A stretch of DNA of 64,000 nt, taken from contig NZ_CP026118.1 of assembly GCF_004101865.1 (NCBI RefSeq), forward strand, positions 2,435,001 through 2,499,000, read 5' to 3'. Source of the stretch: Halobacillus litoralis. Its GTDB lineage: Bacteria > Bacillota > Bacilli > Bacillales > Halobacillaceae. Positions 34,790-44,017 of this stretch are shown in pieces; positions within the stretch are counted from its first letter, which is position 1; every line of letters begins with the position of its first letter. The notes beneath the pieces are model-generated. The model was given only the letters and a program-made list of their open reading frames with translations, was not told the origin of the DNA and did not search any database. The translations under genes and the position numbers were made by a program.

Positions 34790-35851
34790 ATGCCATTGAA
34801 TATAGTTGAAAGTACACACAAGAAAGCCAAGCCGGAAAGCGAACAGATTCCTTTTGGCCGAACATTCACAGACCATATGTTTGTCATGGACTATGAAGCA
34901 GACAAAGGCTGGCATGAACCGAGAATTGTCCCGTATGAACCATTGACGCTCGATCCAGCTTCTATGATTTTTCATTACGGCCAAACGGTGTTTGAAGGAT
35001 TGAAAGCTTATCGCGCCGATGACGGACGCGTCCTTTTGTTCCGCCCGGAGAAGAACTTTGAACGTTTGAACCTCTCCAGCGACAGGTTGAGCATACCGCC
35101 GATCGATGAACAGGAAGTGATGGGATACCTGGAAGAGCTCGTCCGCTTAGAAAAAGACTGGGTCCCGGCATTTGAAGGTACGTCGTTATACATACGTCCG
35201 TTCATTATCGGCACAGAACCGAGCCTCGCTGTAGCTCCATCCAAATCCTATAAATTCATGATCATCCTGTCGCCTGTAGGTCCCTATTTTTCTGGGGGGA
35301 TCAAACCGGTGACGATCAACGTCGAGGACCAGTTCACACGTGCAGTCAAGGGTGGTACAGGAATGGCGAAAACAGCAGGGAACTATTCCTCTGGTTACCA
35401 GGCTCAAGCAAAGGCTGCTCAAGAAGGGAATGCAGATGTGCTTTGGCTTGATGGTGTAGAGAAACGGTACATCGAAGAAGTGGGAAGCATGAACATCTTT
35501 TTCAAAATTGATGGAGAAGTTGTAACACCAGCCCTTAGCGGAAGCATTTTGAAGGGCATTACACGTACGTCAATCCTCGAGTTGTTGAAGAAGTGGGAAG
35601 TACCCGTGACCGAGCGGAGAATCTCCATTGCTGAACTCTATGAGGCATATGAAGAAGGAAAGGTGGAAGAAGCTTTCGGTACTGGGACAGCAGCTGTCAT
35701 TTCACCTGTCGGGGAGCTGAATTGGCTTGGGAATAAGATGGTCATCAACGACCATGAGATAGGCGAACTATCACAAAAGCTCTACGATACGATTACGGGC
35801 ATTCAGCGTGGCAGAAAAGAAGATATCCATGATTGGACGGTAGAAATATAA
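34790..35851 (+). CDS. ilvE: Branched-chain amino acid aminotransferase
   Basis: The 353-residue fold-type IV PLP enzyme is of the class II BCAT type. It shows FGRTFTDHMFVMDY, FHYGQTVFEGLKAYR, the PLP-lysine region VKGGTGMAKTAGNYSSGYQA, EEVGSMNIFF and the phosphate-binding GSILKGITR. It exchanges amino groups between leucine, isoleucine or valine and 2-oxoglutarate. It is a single gene with a terminator. AAAAAGGAG precedes the ATG. Confidence 0.95.
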   Translation: MPLNIVESTHKKAKPESEQIPFGRTFTDHMFVMDYEADKGWHEPRIVPYEPLTLDPASMIFHYGQTVFEGLKAYRADDGRVLLFRPEKNFERLNLSSDRLSIPPIDEQEVMGYLEELVRLEKDWVPAFEGTSLYIRPFIIGTEPSLAVAPSKSYKFMIILSPVGPYFSGGIKPVTINVEDQFTRAVKGGTGMAKTAGNYSSGYQAQAKAAQEGNADVLWLDGVEKRYIEEVGSMNIFFKIDGEVVTPALSGSILKGITRTSILELLKKWEVPVTERRISIAELYEAYEEGKVEEAFGTGTAAVISPVGELNWLGNKMVINDHEIGELSQKLYDTITGIQRGRKEDIHDWTVEI

Positions 35852-35862
35852 AGAAGAGTTGA

Positions 35863-35894
35863 GCCTCAGGTTTTCATGCCTGGGGCTTTTTTTG
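35863..35894 (+). terminator. Terminator of ilvE
   Basis: AGCCTCAGG pairs with CCTGGGGCT and is followed by seven T. Confidence 0.85.
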
Positions 35895-36035
35895 TGGGTG
35901 GTTCAACAGGGAATTCTCTCCCGTATTTAAAATAAGCAGGGATACACAAAGGAAAACAGAATAAATTATAAGAACCCATATCTATTTTTCCATGTCATCC
36001 GTTATAGCTGTGAGAGGTTGAAAGGAGTGAGGAAG

Positions 36036-36698
36036 GTGGATGTAACATCGAGCACGGTCAATCATACGCTTTCTGTTGAAGAGAAGGTGAGGGAGGATTA
36101 TCTTAAACTATTGCGCTACTGTCTTTTTCTCACCAAAGATGCTTGGGAAGGGAAAGATCTAGCCCAGGAGTCTTTTTCTAAAGCCTTAGAGAAGTATGAA
36201 TGGAGTGAAATCCAACCAGCTCTTCTTAAAAAAATTTCTTACCACTGCTGGGTCGATCAAAAGCGGAAGCAGGAGAAAGAAACACTTGTTTCAAGTCCAC
36301 ATCTTAGTGGACATACAAAAAAGAGGGGGCGCGACAACTCTGAGATTATCGAGAGGATAGTTGGAAGGTTGTCAGACAAACAACTTGTCTCATTTGTTTT
36401 AAAAGAAGCCTTTCAGTATAAGATTTCAGAAATTGCAGAACTTCTGAAGATGACGGATACGGGTGTTAAAGCTTTGTTGAAGCGGGCCCGAACTAACGTA
36501 AAAGACATTTCAGAAATAGAAAGACTCCAAGTGCTGCGGACACGACAAGAAGAAGATCTGTTATACCAAACCGTGATTCAAACCCTGACCGTGCAGGACC
36601 CGTCTCTTTTAATTGAAAAGCTACCGATCCTGCTTCCACCTTTTCGAAGCACACATCGGCCTTCCTCCCCTTCGAACATCCTCTCTTTAGCAGCTTAA
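36036..36698 (+). CDS. ECF-like RNA polymerase sigma factor
   Basis: The 220-residue protein has sigma region 2 (LLRYCLFLTKDAWEGKDLAQ, then WVDQKRKQEKE) and region 4 (LSDKQLVSFVLKEAFQYKIS, then EIAELLKMTDTGVKALLKRA). A C-terminal extension of about 55 residues is unusual for plain ECF factors. GTG 36036 is 9 bases from AAAGGAG; a TTG at 36018 overlaps that site. No anti-sigma gene is adjacent. Instead a ClpP-type protease follows after 15 bases, suggesting control of the sigma or its inhibitor by proteolysis. This is inference. Confidence 0.82.
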   Translation: MDVTSSTVNHTLSVEEKVREDYLKLLRYCLFLTKDAWEGKDLAQESFSKALEKYEWSEIQPALLKKISYHCWVDQKRKQEKETLVSSPHLSGHTKKRGRDNSEIIERIVGRLSDKQLVSFVLKEAFQYKISEIAELLKMTDTGVKALLKRARTNVKDISEIERLQVLRTRQEEDLLYQTVIQTLTVQDPSLLIEKLPILLPPFRSTHRPSSPSNILSLAA

Positions 36699-36713
36699 AG
36701 GAGGCAGGTTGAA

Positions 36714-37304
36714 ATGAATACCATCCCTTATGTAATTGAACAGACAAGTCGAGGGGAACGATCGTACGATATCTATTCACGTCTTTTGAAAGACCGCATA
36801 GTCATGGTGAGCGAAGAAATAAATGATCATATGGCGAACAGCATTGTAGCTCAGCTGCTGTTTTTGGCCGCTGATGATCCGGACAAAGATATTTCACTGT
36901 ATATCAATAGCCCGGGAGGATCTACTTCCGCTGGGTTCTCCATTCTAGATACGATGCAGTATATCCAGCCTGACGTAAGGACGATTTGTACAGGAATGGC
37001 TGCATCATTCGGTGCGATGCTTTTATTGTCCGGGACGAAGGGGAAACGGTTCGCCTTGCCGAACAGTGAGATTATGATCCACCAGCCTCTTGGTGGTGCT
37101 CGGGGGCAGGCGGCAGATATAGAGATATCAGCGAAGAGAATCATCAAGCTCCGGCAGCAGATCAATGAAATGATAGCAGAACGGACCGGCCAGCCGTTGA
37201 AAAAAGTGGCGGAAGATACCGATCGTGATTATTTTATGAGTGCATCGGAAGCGAAGGAATATGGGATTGTCGATGAGATCATTCAAAAGAAGAAAGAAGC
37301 GTAA
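36714..37304 (+). CDS. ClpP-type serine protease, accessory paralog
   Basis: The 196-residue ClpP has its catalytic triad visible: Ser98 in GMAASFGAM, His123 in MIHQPLGG and Asp172 in [10 protein letters not shown]. It also has [12 protein letters not shown]. The length is that of housekeeping ClpP, but its place in a two-gene unit with a sigma factor suggests a second, regulated ClpP. It would need ClpX or ClpC encoded elsewhere. AAAGGAGG precedes the ATG. Confidence 0.92.
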   Translation: MNTIPYVIEQTSRGERSYDIYSRLLKDRIVMVSEEINDHMANSIVAQLLFLAADDPDKDISLYINSPGGSTSAGFSILDTMQYIQPDVRTICTGMAASFGAMLLLSGTKGKRFALPNSEIMIHQPLGGARGQAADIEISAKRIIKLRQQINEMIAERTGQPLKKVAEDTDRDYFMSASEAKEYGIVDEIIQKKKEA

Positions 37305-37314
37305 TTTTCCAATA

Positions 37315-37482
37315 AGAAAAGAGACTGGGACAAAAGAATTTTTCCGCTAGAAAACCCGAACTAATTTCGTTCGGGTTTTCTTTATGAAGCAATAAATGCA
37401 TACGCCACTCCGGCAACATTTGACCCATTCCACCTTATTGTTCGTCTTTTCCTAGGGCAGTTAGTGTTTTGTCCCAGCCCCT
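37315..37482. repeat. Inverted-terminus repeat element B
   Basis: The ends GAGACTGGGACAAAAGAAT and TTTTGTCCCAG are inverted, as in the element at 15967-16215, and the right part (ATTGTTCGTCTTTTCC) is shared. The interior carries a different hairpin, AAAACCCGAAC / GTTCGGGTTTT (37351-37361 with 37369-37379), instead of the GC-rich repeat. It lies between convergent clpP and dapA and may terminate both. Confidence 0.7.
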
Positions 37483-37486
37483 TGTG

Positions 37487-38383
37487 TTATAGAGCGCTTG
37501 CGACTTCTTGCGGTTGCACTTTTCCGATCTCATTCAATACACAAGCTTCTTCTTCCTCTGTCAAAGGTAATAGAGGAAGACGGACACCTCCAACTTTCAC
37601 GCCTTTTGCGTTCAGCGCCGCTTTGACCGGAGAAGGACTTGGGGCAGAGAAGATGGCATTCATGACTGGTACGAGCTTCTGATGCATTCGTGCAGCAAAG
37701 GCGAAGTCTCCTTCACGGAAGCTTTGAACCATCTGCTGCATTTCATTTCCGATGACGTGGGCCGAAACAGATACGATTCCTGTTCCTCCGATCGATACGA
37801 AGGGCAATGTGTTGGAATCTTCTCCGCTATAGACAGAAAAGTCATCAGGAGTGTCACGGATGATTTCTGTTGCGTCATCAAGATCGCCACTCGCTTCTTT
37901 GACGGAAACGATGTTATTGATAGCAGAAAGGCGAATGATCGTCGCTGGTTCCATGTTTACGACACTTCTGCCGGGAATGTTATAAAGCATGACGGGGAGG
38001 GATGTCGCTTTTGCGATTGTTGAGAAGTGTTGGTAAAGTCCCTCTTGGGTTGGTTTATTATAATAAGGAGTGACGAGCATGATCGCATCGACGCCGGCTT
38101 CTTCAGCTTTATGAGTCAGACTGATCGAAGCTCGTGTGTTATTGGAGCCTGTGCCGGCAATGACCGGGACTCTCCCATCGACGACTTCGACAACGAATTT
38201 GAAGAGGATCAATTTTTCTTCTGTAGTCAATGTCGGTGACTCACCTGTGGTTCCTGCTATGACTAAGGCGTCCGAACCATTTCCGATCAAGTGGTTGACT
38301 AACGATCTGGTCGCCTCAAAGTCAATATTCTCCTGGCTGTCGAACGGGGTTACCATTGCTGTTAATACTTGGCCGAAATTCAT
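37487..38383 (-). CDS. dapA: 4-hydroxy-tetrahydrodipicolinate synthase
   Basis: The 298-residue aldolase has the GTTGESPT pyruvate site (Thr45, Thr46), Tyr134 in LYNIPGR and the Schiff-base Lys162 in VKEASGD. It condenses pyruvate with aspartate semialdehyde, the first committed step of the lysine/diaminopimelate pathway. The start at 38383 follows GGGTGTGAGG. Longer open frame upstream is riboswitch leader and terminator, not protein. Expression is controlled by a lysine riboswitch. Confidence 0.95.
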   Translation of the reverse strand: MNFGQVLTAMVTPFDSQENIDFEATRSLVNHLIGNGSDALVIAGTTGESPTLTTEEKLILFKFVVEVVDGRVPVIAGTGSNNTRASISLTHKAEEAGVDAIMLVTPYYNKPTQEGLYQHFSTIAKATSLPVMLYNIPGRSVVNMEPATIIRLSAINNIVSVKEASGDLDDATEIIRDTPDDFSVYSGEDSNTLPFVSIGGTGIVSVSAHVIGNEMQQMVQSFREGDFAFAARMHQKLVPVMNAIFSAPSPSPVKAALNAKGVKVGGVRLPLLPLTEEEEACVLNEIGKVQPQEVASAL

Positions 38384-38444
38384 AACCTCACACCCTTTTG
38401 TGAATTTTAATATTTTCGAGGCAGTGAGGGCCATACAGCAGTAA

Positions 38445-38480
38445 AAAAACAAAAAAGCAGCAACGAGGGATCGCTGCTGC
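38445..38480 (-). terminator. Lysine riboswitch terminator
   Basis: On the minus strand GCAGCAGCGA pairs with TCGTTGCTGC around TCCC and is followed by TTTTTTG and further T. It lies between the aptamer and the dapA ribosome site. Confidence 0.9.
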
Positions 38481-38505
38481 CGTAGAAACTTAGTCCGTTC
38501 CTGCG

Positions 38506-38680
38506 TAAGATAGCCCTCCATATAGTCTCCTATATGACAGTCCTGCACTTATTAAGCATCAGAACCAGCTTCAGGATGATGAGTTTCGAGAAGCTTCGGC
38601 AATTTCCCCTTTCCCTATGTGTCACAGGAGCTCATTCTCCTCAACATACGTACTCATGTCATTGCACCTCTATCCTTACT
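38506..38680 (-). promoter_or_regulatory. L-box lysine riboswitch
   Basis: Read on the minus strand, the region contains GATAGAGGTGC, a GAGTA loop, AAAGGGGAAATTGCCGAAG, GAAGCTGG, GGACTGTCAT and AGGGCTATCTTA, in the order of the lysine riboswitch core. A P1 helix forms between TAAGGATAG and CTATCTTA. A terminator follows, so lysine binding should switch off dapA. Confidence 0.9.
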
Positions 38681-38957
38681 TCAAAATCAATTGAAATAAG
38701 AAAATATTTAGTTATAGAGAATAGTATCAAACAATTGTTTTTTACACAAGTGGTTTGACAGGACTCGTGGAATTTTGACAATAGTATATATTACCAAATT
38801 TTGAGCTAGCAAGAAGTGGCGAATTCACTCAAACTTCTTAAGGTTTATGCGGGAAAATCCGTCTGGAGGCGGAAGTTGAATCATTCTCAGGGATATCGTC
38901 ATTGCTTTGGAATTTTTATACACTTTTATTAATCATTTAAAAAAAGGTGTGAGAATC
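38681..38957. other. Intergenic region between divergent dapA and MFS genes
   Basis: Two TTGACA hexamers (near 38755 and 38786) and AT-rich sequence with TATATATT suggest a promoter toward the MFS gene, but no pair has good spacing for certainty. Nothing else was recognised. Confidence 0.35.
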
Positions 38958-40217
38958 ATGGCTGTCAATGATATCGCTATGGAAGAGGCAACAGTTGAAC
39001 CAAAAAAAATCCCCTCAATATTCAAGAATAGAAATTTTCTATTGTTGTGGGGAGCTGCCCTTTTGTCGAGTTTCGGAATCTCCTTTTTCCTCTTTTCCCA
39101 AAGCTGGTATGTCGTCAATGTATTAGGTTTAGAAGCTTCTCTTGGAATCCTTTATATCGCTGTAAGTATCCCGCGTGTCTTATTCATGATCATCAGCGGA
39201 ACCGTCGCGGACCGGTATAGTAAAACGAAAATCATGTTTCTATCAGACTTCATTCGCGGATTACTTTTAATCGGCCTTGTCGCATGGTTTTTGTTCGGTG
39301 GGATCACATTATGGACCTTCGTTACTTTCGCCTTTTTCTTCGGTATTTTAGATGCGTTTTTCTGGGCGGCGGAGAGTGCGGTCATACCGTCTATTGTCCA
39401 TAAGGAAAACTTGACGCGTGGAAATTCGGTCATTCAAATGACGAACCAGACATCGTTCATACTAGCTCCTATGCTTGCAGGAATAATCATCGCTTTCGGT
39501 AATTATGAAATTGTATTTGTAACAACAGCTGTTATGTTGATCATTGCAAGTTCCCTCATTTTCCTTATGCGTGTTCCTAAAGGGAATGATGAAGAAGGGG
39601 AGGAAAAGGAATTTTGGGAAACGTTCAAGGAAGGCCTGCTTTACGTCAAACAATCGCGGGTGCTGCTCATCATTGTTCTGACTACTGTTTTCTTGAATTT
39701 ATTTTTGGTCGGACCGATGACGATGGGGCTTCCTTTGTTCGTCAAAAATATTTTGGATGGAACGTCGGTTGACTTCAGTTTGTTAGAAGCGGGATTAGCT
39801 GGTGGAATGCTGGTAGGGTCCGTCGTTATCGGAGTATTGAACTTGAAGAAAAATCGCTGCAAAGTGGCTCTCCTTTCTTTAATATTTACAGGTATCGCTT
39901 TTGCCGGCTTAAGCTTCACCACTGAGATATGGATGAGCATACTGGTGCTTGGGATTTTCGGTATTTCTTTATCTGTAACAAATATCCCTTTCATCGCGTT
40001 TGTTCAAAGCTTAATAGAAGAAAAAATGCTCGGACGTGTGATGGGACTTATCTCGTTAGCATCAATGGGGCTGATTCCAGTCAGTTATTTATTGACTTCG
40101 GGGGTTTTGGCACTTGGTATTTCCATCGATCATATTATGGCCGTCGGTGGTACTCTTGTCTCACTCTACGCTGCCTTTATCTATTTGAAATTCAAAGAAC
40201 TCAGGGAAATCGATTGA
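38958..40217 (+). CDS. MFS transporter
   Basis: The 419-residue protein has twelve predicted membrane helices with FLLLWGAALLSSFGISFFLF in helix 1, the cytoplasmic loop motif GTVADRYSKTKIMFLSDFIR after helix 2 and FIAFVQSLIEEKMLGRVMGL late in the protein. It resembles the MFS_3/enterobactin-exporter-like group of drug or siderophore exporters. The ATG at 38958 follows AAGGTGTGAG; a longer frame from 38907 has no ribosome site. The substrate is unknown. Confidence 0.87.
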   Translation: MAVNDIAMEEATVEPKKIPSIFKNRNFLLLWGAALLSSFGISFFLFSQSWYVVNVLGLEASLGILYIAVSIPRVLFMIISGTVADRYSKTKIMFLSDFIRGLLLIGLVAWFLFGGITLWTFVTFAFFFGILDAFFWAAESAVIPSIVHKENLTRGNSVIQMTNQTSFILAPMLAGIIIAFGNYEIVFVTTAVMLIIASSLIFLMRVPKGNDEEGEEKEFWETFKEGLLYVKQSRVLLIIVLTTVFLNLFLVGPMTMGLPLFVKNILDGTSVDFSLLEAGLAGGMLVGSVVIGVLNLKKNRCKVALLSLIFTGIAFAGLSFTTEIWMSILVLGIFGISLSVTNIPFIAFVQSLIEEKMLGRVMGLISLASMGLIPVSYLLTSGVLALGISIDHIMAVGGTLVSLYAAFIYLKFKELREID

Positions 40218-40329
40218 TCTATTTGCTATGACAATAAAAAAAGCCCCCGGGCACGAGAGAGAGTTTCAGGCATACCTCTAATTACCGGAAGGGACTTCCA
40301 TTATTGATTATATATCATGATTGGGATAA

Positions 40330-40938
40330 TCATTTTGACTTCTTGTACCAACCCTTTTCCTTGAATCGGGAGATGGCTTCGATGCGGTTCGTTACTTCTA
40401 ATTTTTCCAAAATAACAGATATATAATTTCTTACCGTGCCAGGAGTGATGTATAAGGTCTGGGAAATGTCTTTGGTATTCTTGCCATCCGCCATTAGTTG
40501 GATAACTTCCTGTTCGCGTTCTGTGAGCGGGTTTTGCTCTGTAAAAGCGAGGTCGACAAGTTCTGGGTCAAAAATCCTTTGGCCATCAATGATCTTCTTA
40601 ATGGCTGTCGCCAGATCTTCACTAGGGCTGTCTTTCAGCAAATAGCCGCTTACACCAGCTTTCCGGGCACGATCGAAATAGCCGGAACGGGCAAAAGTGG
40701 TTAAAATGATGACTTTACAAGGTTGGTCATACAACTCTTCAGCAGCGTCCAGTCCATCTTTGACGGGCATTTCGATATCCATGATGCAGATGTCAGGTTC
40801 CAGCTTCCTTACGAGGTCGCAAGCTTCCTGGCCGTTGTGCGCTTTGCCTACAACTTCCATGCCTTCCTCTAAATCGAGCAGGGCTCCAAGTGCTCCTAAT
40901 AACATCCGCTGGTCTTCAGCAATGACAATCCGAATCAT
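40330..40938 (-). CDS. desR: NarL/LuxR-type response regulator (DesR-like)
   Basis: The 202-residue regulator has a receiver domain (IAEDQRMLLGALGALLDLE, phosphoacceptor in CIMDIEMP) and a LuxR-type HTH (LTEREQEVIQLMADGKNTKD, then ITPGTVRNYISVILEKL). It matches DesR, which activates the desaturase gene when phosphorylated by DesK. It overlaps desK by four bases. Confidence 0.88.
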   Translation of the reverse strand: MIRIVIAEDQRMLLGALGALLDLEEGMEVVGKAHNGQEACDLVRKLEPDICIMDIEMPVKDGLDAAEELYDQPCKVIILTTFARSGYFDRARKAGVSGYLLKDSPSEDLATAIKKIIDGQRIFDPELVDLAFTEQNPLTEREQEVIQLMADGKNTKDISQTLYITPGTVRNYISVILEKLEVTNRIEAISRFKEKGWYKKSK

Positions 40939-42071
40939 GCCGGACCCTCCTTTTCTTTATTTTTAATTACATTCGGAACATGCAGTCGCAATATTGTTCC
41001 ATTATCTGATTCAATTTCAAGAGTGCCGTTGACAAACTCCAGGCGTTCACGCATTCCTTGCAGCCCATGACCTTGAAACGGCTCGACCGAGGCTGGGATT
41101 CCTTTTCCATCATCTTCAACAATAATTAGGATTTCAGTAGGAAGCGGGTTGATGACGACCCTGCACTTTGTAGCTCCGCTGTGTTTGACGATATTCGTAG
41201 CGGCTTCTTTCAGACACATGCTCAGGACATTCTCAACGAGCAGCGGTGTGTTCTTCAGATGAGGATCCCCTTCGTATTCAAACGTCATTTCTGCTGCCTC
41301 AATGATCTGCTGTACACGGACAAGCTCGTCTTCTAGCTTCGTCCCTCTCATATTCGATACCATCTCCCGGACTTCCTTCAAAGCCGTGCGGGCTGTTGTA
41401 CGAATATCATCGACCTCTTGCATGGCTTTCTCCGGTTTAACCGTAATCAGCTTGTTTGCTAAATCACTTTTCAATCCAATCATCGAAAGTTTCTGCCCGA
41501 GGGTGTCATGCAGATCACGGGCGATTCGTTCGCGTTCTTCGATGACCATCAGTTGAGAGATTCGTTCATTGGCATCCTCTAATTCGCCTTCAAGCTTATG
41601 CTGCTGATTACGATAACGGATGGTGAACGGGAGCAGAATTACTCCGATGACCGCAATGATAATAAAAGGTAAGTTCGGAAAAAGGGAGTCGATTTGATAG
41701 ATGAACGTTGTCGTGATTGCGATCAAAGTCGTGGCAAGGTGTACAATGTATAAAGATAAAAATCCGCCCAGATGTTTGATATTTCCTATGAAAAAAGCCA
41801 AGAACAAGGCGAAATAAATATATCCGAATAAAACGGTCATGACGAGGCTGATCGCCATTTCAATACTTACCCATAAGTATGTGAGACGGCTGTTCGACAT
41901 GAAGGATAAACGGTAAGCAAGGAAAAAGATAAGTGTCATTAGAAATCCGAACAACATTTCATACATCGAAGAAGATCGGAAAATGAAGAAAAAAGGCAAC
42001 ACACAAAAAATAATCCACACATAAGTGCTGAGACCTGTATTCTTCGGGATGATATGGTACCAGTTCTGCAT
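40935..42071 (-). CDS. desK: Thermosensor histidine kinase (DesK-like)
   Basis: The 378-residue kinase has about five membrane helices in the first 150 residues, then a HisKA_3 domain with the phosphoacceptor in RIARDLHDTLGQKLS, and a HATPase region (KEAATNIVKHSGATKC, EDDGKGI, GHGLQGMRER). DesK senses membrane thickness and order and switches between kinase and phosphatase states. The ATG at 42071 follows AAGGAGG. Context after des and before desR supports the assignment. Confidence 0.9.
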   Translation of the reverse strand: MQNWYHIIPKNTGLSTYVWIIFCVLPFFFIFRSSSMYEMLFGFLMTLIFFLAYRLSFMSNSRLTYLWVSIEMAISLVMTVLFGYIYFALFLAFFIGNIKHLGGFLSLYIVHLATTLIAITTTFIYQIDSLFPNLPFIIIAVIGVILLPFTIRYRNQQHKLEGELEDANERISQLMVIEERERIARDLHDTLGQKLSMIGLKSDLANKLITVKPEKAMQEVDDIRTTARTALKEVREMVSNMRGTKLEDELVRVQQIIEAAEMTFEYEGDPHLKNTPLLVENVLSMCLKEAATNIVKHSGATKCRVVINPLPTEILIIVEDDGKGIPASVEPFQGHGLQGMRERLEFVNGTLEIESDNGTILRLHVPNVIKNKEKEGPA

Positions 42072-42179
42072 CGGGAACCTCCTTGTCACATTAATTCAAG
42101 CATATACGAAAAATGCCAGTGTTGTCATCTTCTCTTTGAGCAGAGGGAAAAACAGCTTTGGAAGGCCAGAATGAAAGAA

Positions 42180-42207
42180 AGAAGTCCATTCATCTGAATG
42201 GACTTCT
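42180..42207 (-). terminator. Terminator after des
   Basis: AGAAGTCCATTCA pairs with TGAATGGACTTCT around two bases and is followed on the minus strand by TTCTTTC. Some readthrough would be needed if desK-desR lacks its own promoter. Confidence 0.75.
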
Positions 42208-42211
42208 CACA

Positions 42212-43261
42212 TTACTGATCGTCTTGTAAGCTTGGCTGTTTATTCAGCATGGAAGATCGTTGTTTTTTCAACAATGGCTTCACTTCTTTAAAGGATATGA
42301 ACGTTTTATTTGCCTTGTCATAAAGGCGGAATCGGATCGACTGAAGGCTCGTGGCAAGAGTGATCGTTGTTGCATGTTGAAGCGGCGGTGTTTCTTCGTG
42401 TGCTTTCTCTAACATATAATTCGGGACGCGCGGACTCAAGTGATGGACGTGGTGGAAACCGATATTACCGGAAACCCACTGTAACACTTTAGGCAGTTTA
42501 TAATACGAGCTACCATCTACAGCTGCTTTGACAAAGTCCCATTCGGATTCATCTTCAAAATAAGAATCCTCAAATTGGTGCTGGACGTAGAATAACCAGA
42601 TGCCGAGCATGCCAGAGACATAGAGAACAGGGAGCTGGATGATCAAGAAAGCCTGCCAGCCAATCGCCCAAATAAGCAAACCGTAGATGACGGCGATGGA
42701 TGTGTTCGTCAAATATGTGTTCATACGTTCTTTTCGTTTTGCGCCTTTACGGTTGAAACGGTTGGATACAAGGAACAAGTAGATTGGTCCAAGGCCGAAC
42801 ATGACAATCGGATTTCTGTAAAAACGATAGGCGAAGCGTTCTTTAAGAGAAGCATTCAAATACTCATCCACAGTCATGACCCATATATCTCCTGTGCCGC
42901 GTTTATCCAGGTTCCCACTTGTTGCGTGGTGGATATTGTGGCTTCTCTTCCATTTGTCAAAAGGGAAGAGGGTCAGAATTCCGGCGATTGTTCCTATAAT
43001 CCTGTTTGCTTTACTGCTTTTCAAAAAGGATTGGTGTGTACAATCGTGGAATATGATGAAAACCCGAATGACGAACCCACCTGCGATTATAGCAATCGGG
43101 AGCGCCAGCCAGACAGAAATGGATAAGCTTGCGTAAGCTAAAGTCCATAATAGAACAAAGGGTACGAGTGTATTGATAAGCTGGCGAACGCCTGCGGATG
43201 TATCTGGTTTCGCAAAGCTGGATACGCTTTTTTTCAGCTCTTTTTGTTTCTCTTTATTCAT
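42212..43261 (-). CDS. des: Membrane fatty acid desaturase
   Basis: The 349-residue integral membrane di-iron desaturase has the three histidine boxes HDCTH, HNIHH and HHVHH in order. It inserts a double bond into membrane phospholipid acyl chains (delta-5 in B. subtilis), restoring fluidity in the cold. The ATG at 43261 follows GAAGGAGT; the upstream extension of the frame is rejected. The desK-desR pair downstream should control it. Confidence 0.93.
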   Translation of the reverse strand: MNKEKQKELKKSVSSFAKPDTSAGVRQLINTLVPFVLLWTLAYASLSISVWLALPIAIIAGGFVIRVFIIFHDCTHQSFLKSSKANRIIGTIAGILTLFPFDKWKRSHNIHHATSGNLDKRGTGDIWVMTVDEYLNASLKERFAYRFYRNPIVMFGLGPIYLFLVSNRFNRKGAKRKERMNTYLTNTSIAVIYGLLIWAIGWQAFLIIQLPVLYVSGMLGIWLFYVQHQFEDSYFEDESEWDFVKAAVDGSSYYKLPKVLQWVSGNIGFHHVHHLSPRVPNYMLEKAHEETPPLQHATTITLATSLQSIRFRLYDKANKTFISFKEVKPLLKKQRSSMLNKQPSLQDDQ

Positions 43262-43346
43262 AAAAACGACTCCTTCACGTTTGGTCATAACCTTATGATA
43301 GGTTAAAAACAATGTTTTTATAAGACACAAACGTCAGTATCTTCGT

Positions 43347-43360
43347 ATGACACTTGTCAT
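43347..43360 (-). promoter_or_regulatory. Candidate DesR-binding palindrome
   Basis: ATGACACTTGTCAT is a 6+6 inverted repeat around CT, about 90 bases upstream of the des start codon, a suitable place for an activator site. Confidence 0.45.
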
Positions 43361-43446
43361 GGGTATCTGTCTATTCTTGGGAGGTGAACATGGAAAGGAA
43401 GCTTTAAAATTAAAAGGATCCTTTTAATTCAGAGATTAGACTACCG

Positions 43447-43475
43447 TTAAGAAATCGCTTACATTATGCTATAAT
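43447..43475 (+). promoter_or_regulatory. SigA promoter of the Usp gene
   Basis: TTAAGA (43447-43452), 17 bases and a perfect TATAAT (43470-43475) lie 40 bases upstream of the start codon. Confidence 0.6.
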
Positions 43476-43515
43476 AGAAGTAAGAAACAATACTCTATTA
43501 ATGGAGGGTTTCCCT

Positions 43516-43950
43516 ATGACCAAACGAATTCTCGTTGCGTACGATGGGAGTGACTTGAGTAAAGAAGCGGTATGGGAAGCGAGGAATCAGGCGTGTGAAA
43601 CTCCAAAAAGGGAGATACACATCGTATCAGTTGTCAAACCGACTGGTCCCATGACAAATGCTGTAGTCTCACGAAGTATCGGGAACGAAATGGCAGAGAA
43701 GTTCCGTTCAGAAATGGATGTGTTGAAAGAACAGATGGATTCACCGGAAGTGGATGTCGTCAGTGAAGTACTCGTTAGTAAAGTAGAAGGAAATCCTGGT
43801 GTCAGTATCTGTGAATATGCGGATGAGCAAGCAGTGGACTTGATCATCGTCGGGAGCCGCGGCCTTGGTAATGTGAAGAAACTGTTCTTAGGGAGTGTGA
43901 GCAATAACGTCGTCCAGAATGCCACCTGCCCTGTTTTAGTCATGAAATAA
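43516..43950 (+). CDS. Universal stress protein (UspA family)
   Basis: The 144-residue protein has the Usp fold: KRILVAYDGSDLSKEA at the start and the ATP-binding GSRGLGNVKKLFLGSVSNNV near the end, with HIVSVVKP between. The G-x2-G-x9-G-S pattern indicates an ATP-binding Usp. The precise role is unknown; relatives help survival under stress. The ATG at 43516 follows GGAGGG at 43503-43508. Confidence 0.92.
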   Translation: MTKRILVAYDGSDLSKEAVWEARNQACETPKREIHIVSVVKPTGPMTNAVVSRSIGNEMAEKFRSEMDVLKEQMDSPEVDVVSEVLVSKVEGNPGVSICEYADEQAVDLIIVGSRGLGNVKKLFLGSVSNNVVQNATCPVLVMK

Positions 43951-43955
43951 AGAAA

Positions 43956-43999
43956 AACGAAAGCCTGAAGGCTAATCCCTTCAGGCTTTCGTTTTTTTA
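43956..43999 (+). terminator. Terminator of the Usp gene
   Basis: AACGAAAGCCTGAAGG and CCTTCAGGCTTTCGTT form a 16-bp perfect stem followed by six T. Confidence 0.92.
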
Positions 44000-44017
44000 T
44001 TGGGCGGAGACTTTATT

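Noticed and set aside
37487..38548. Longer 353-residue reading of dapA
   Set aside because: The extra N-terminus is encoded by the lysine riboswitch terminator and leader. Family homology starts at MNFGQVLTAM, behind its own ribosome site at 38383.
40218..40329. GCCCCCGGGC with an A-run as terminator between MFS and desR genes
   Set aside because: The self-complementary stem is only about three base pairs with a four-base loop, too weak to call.
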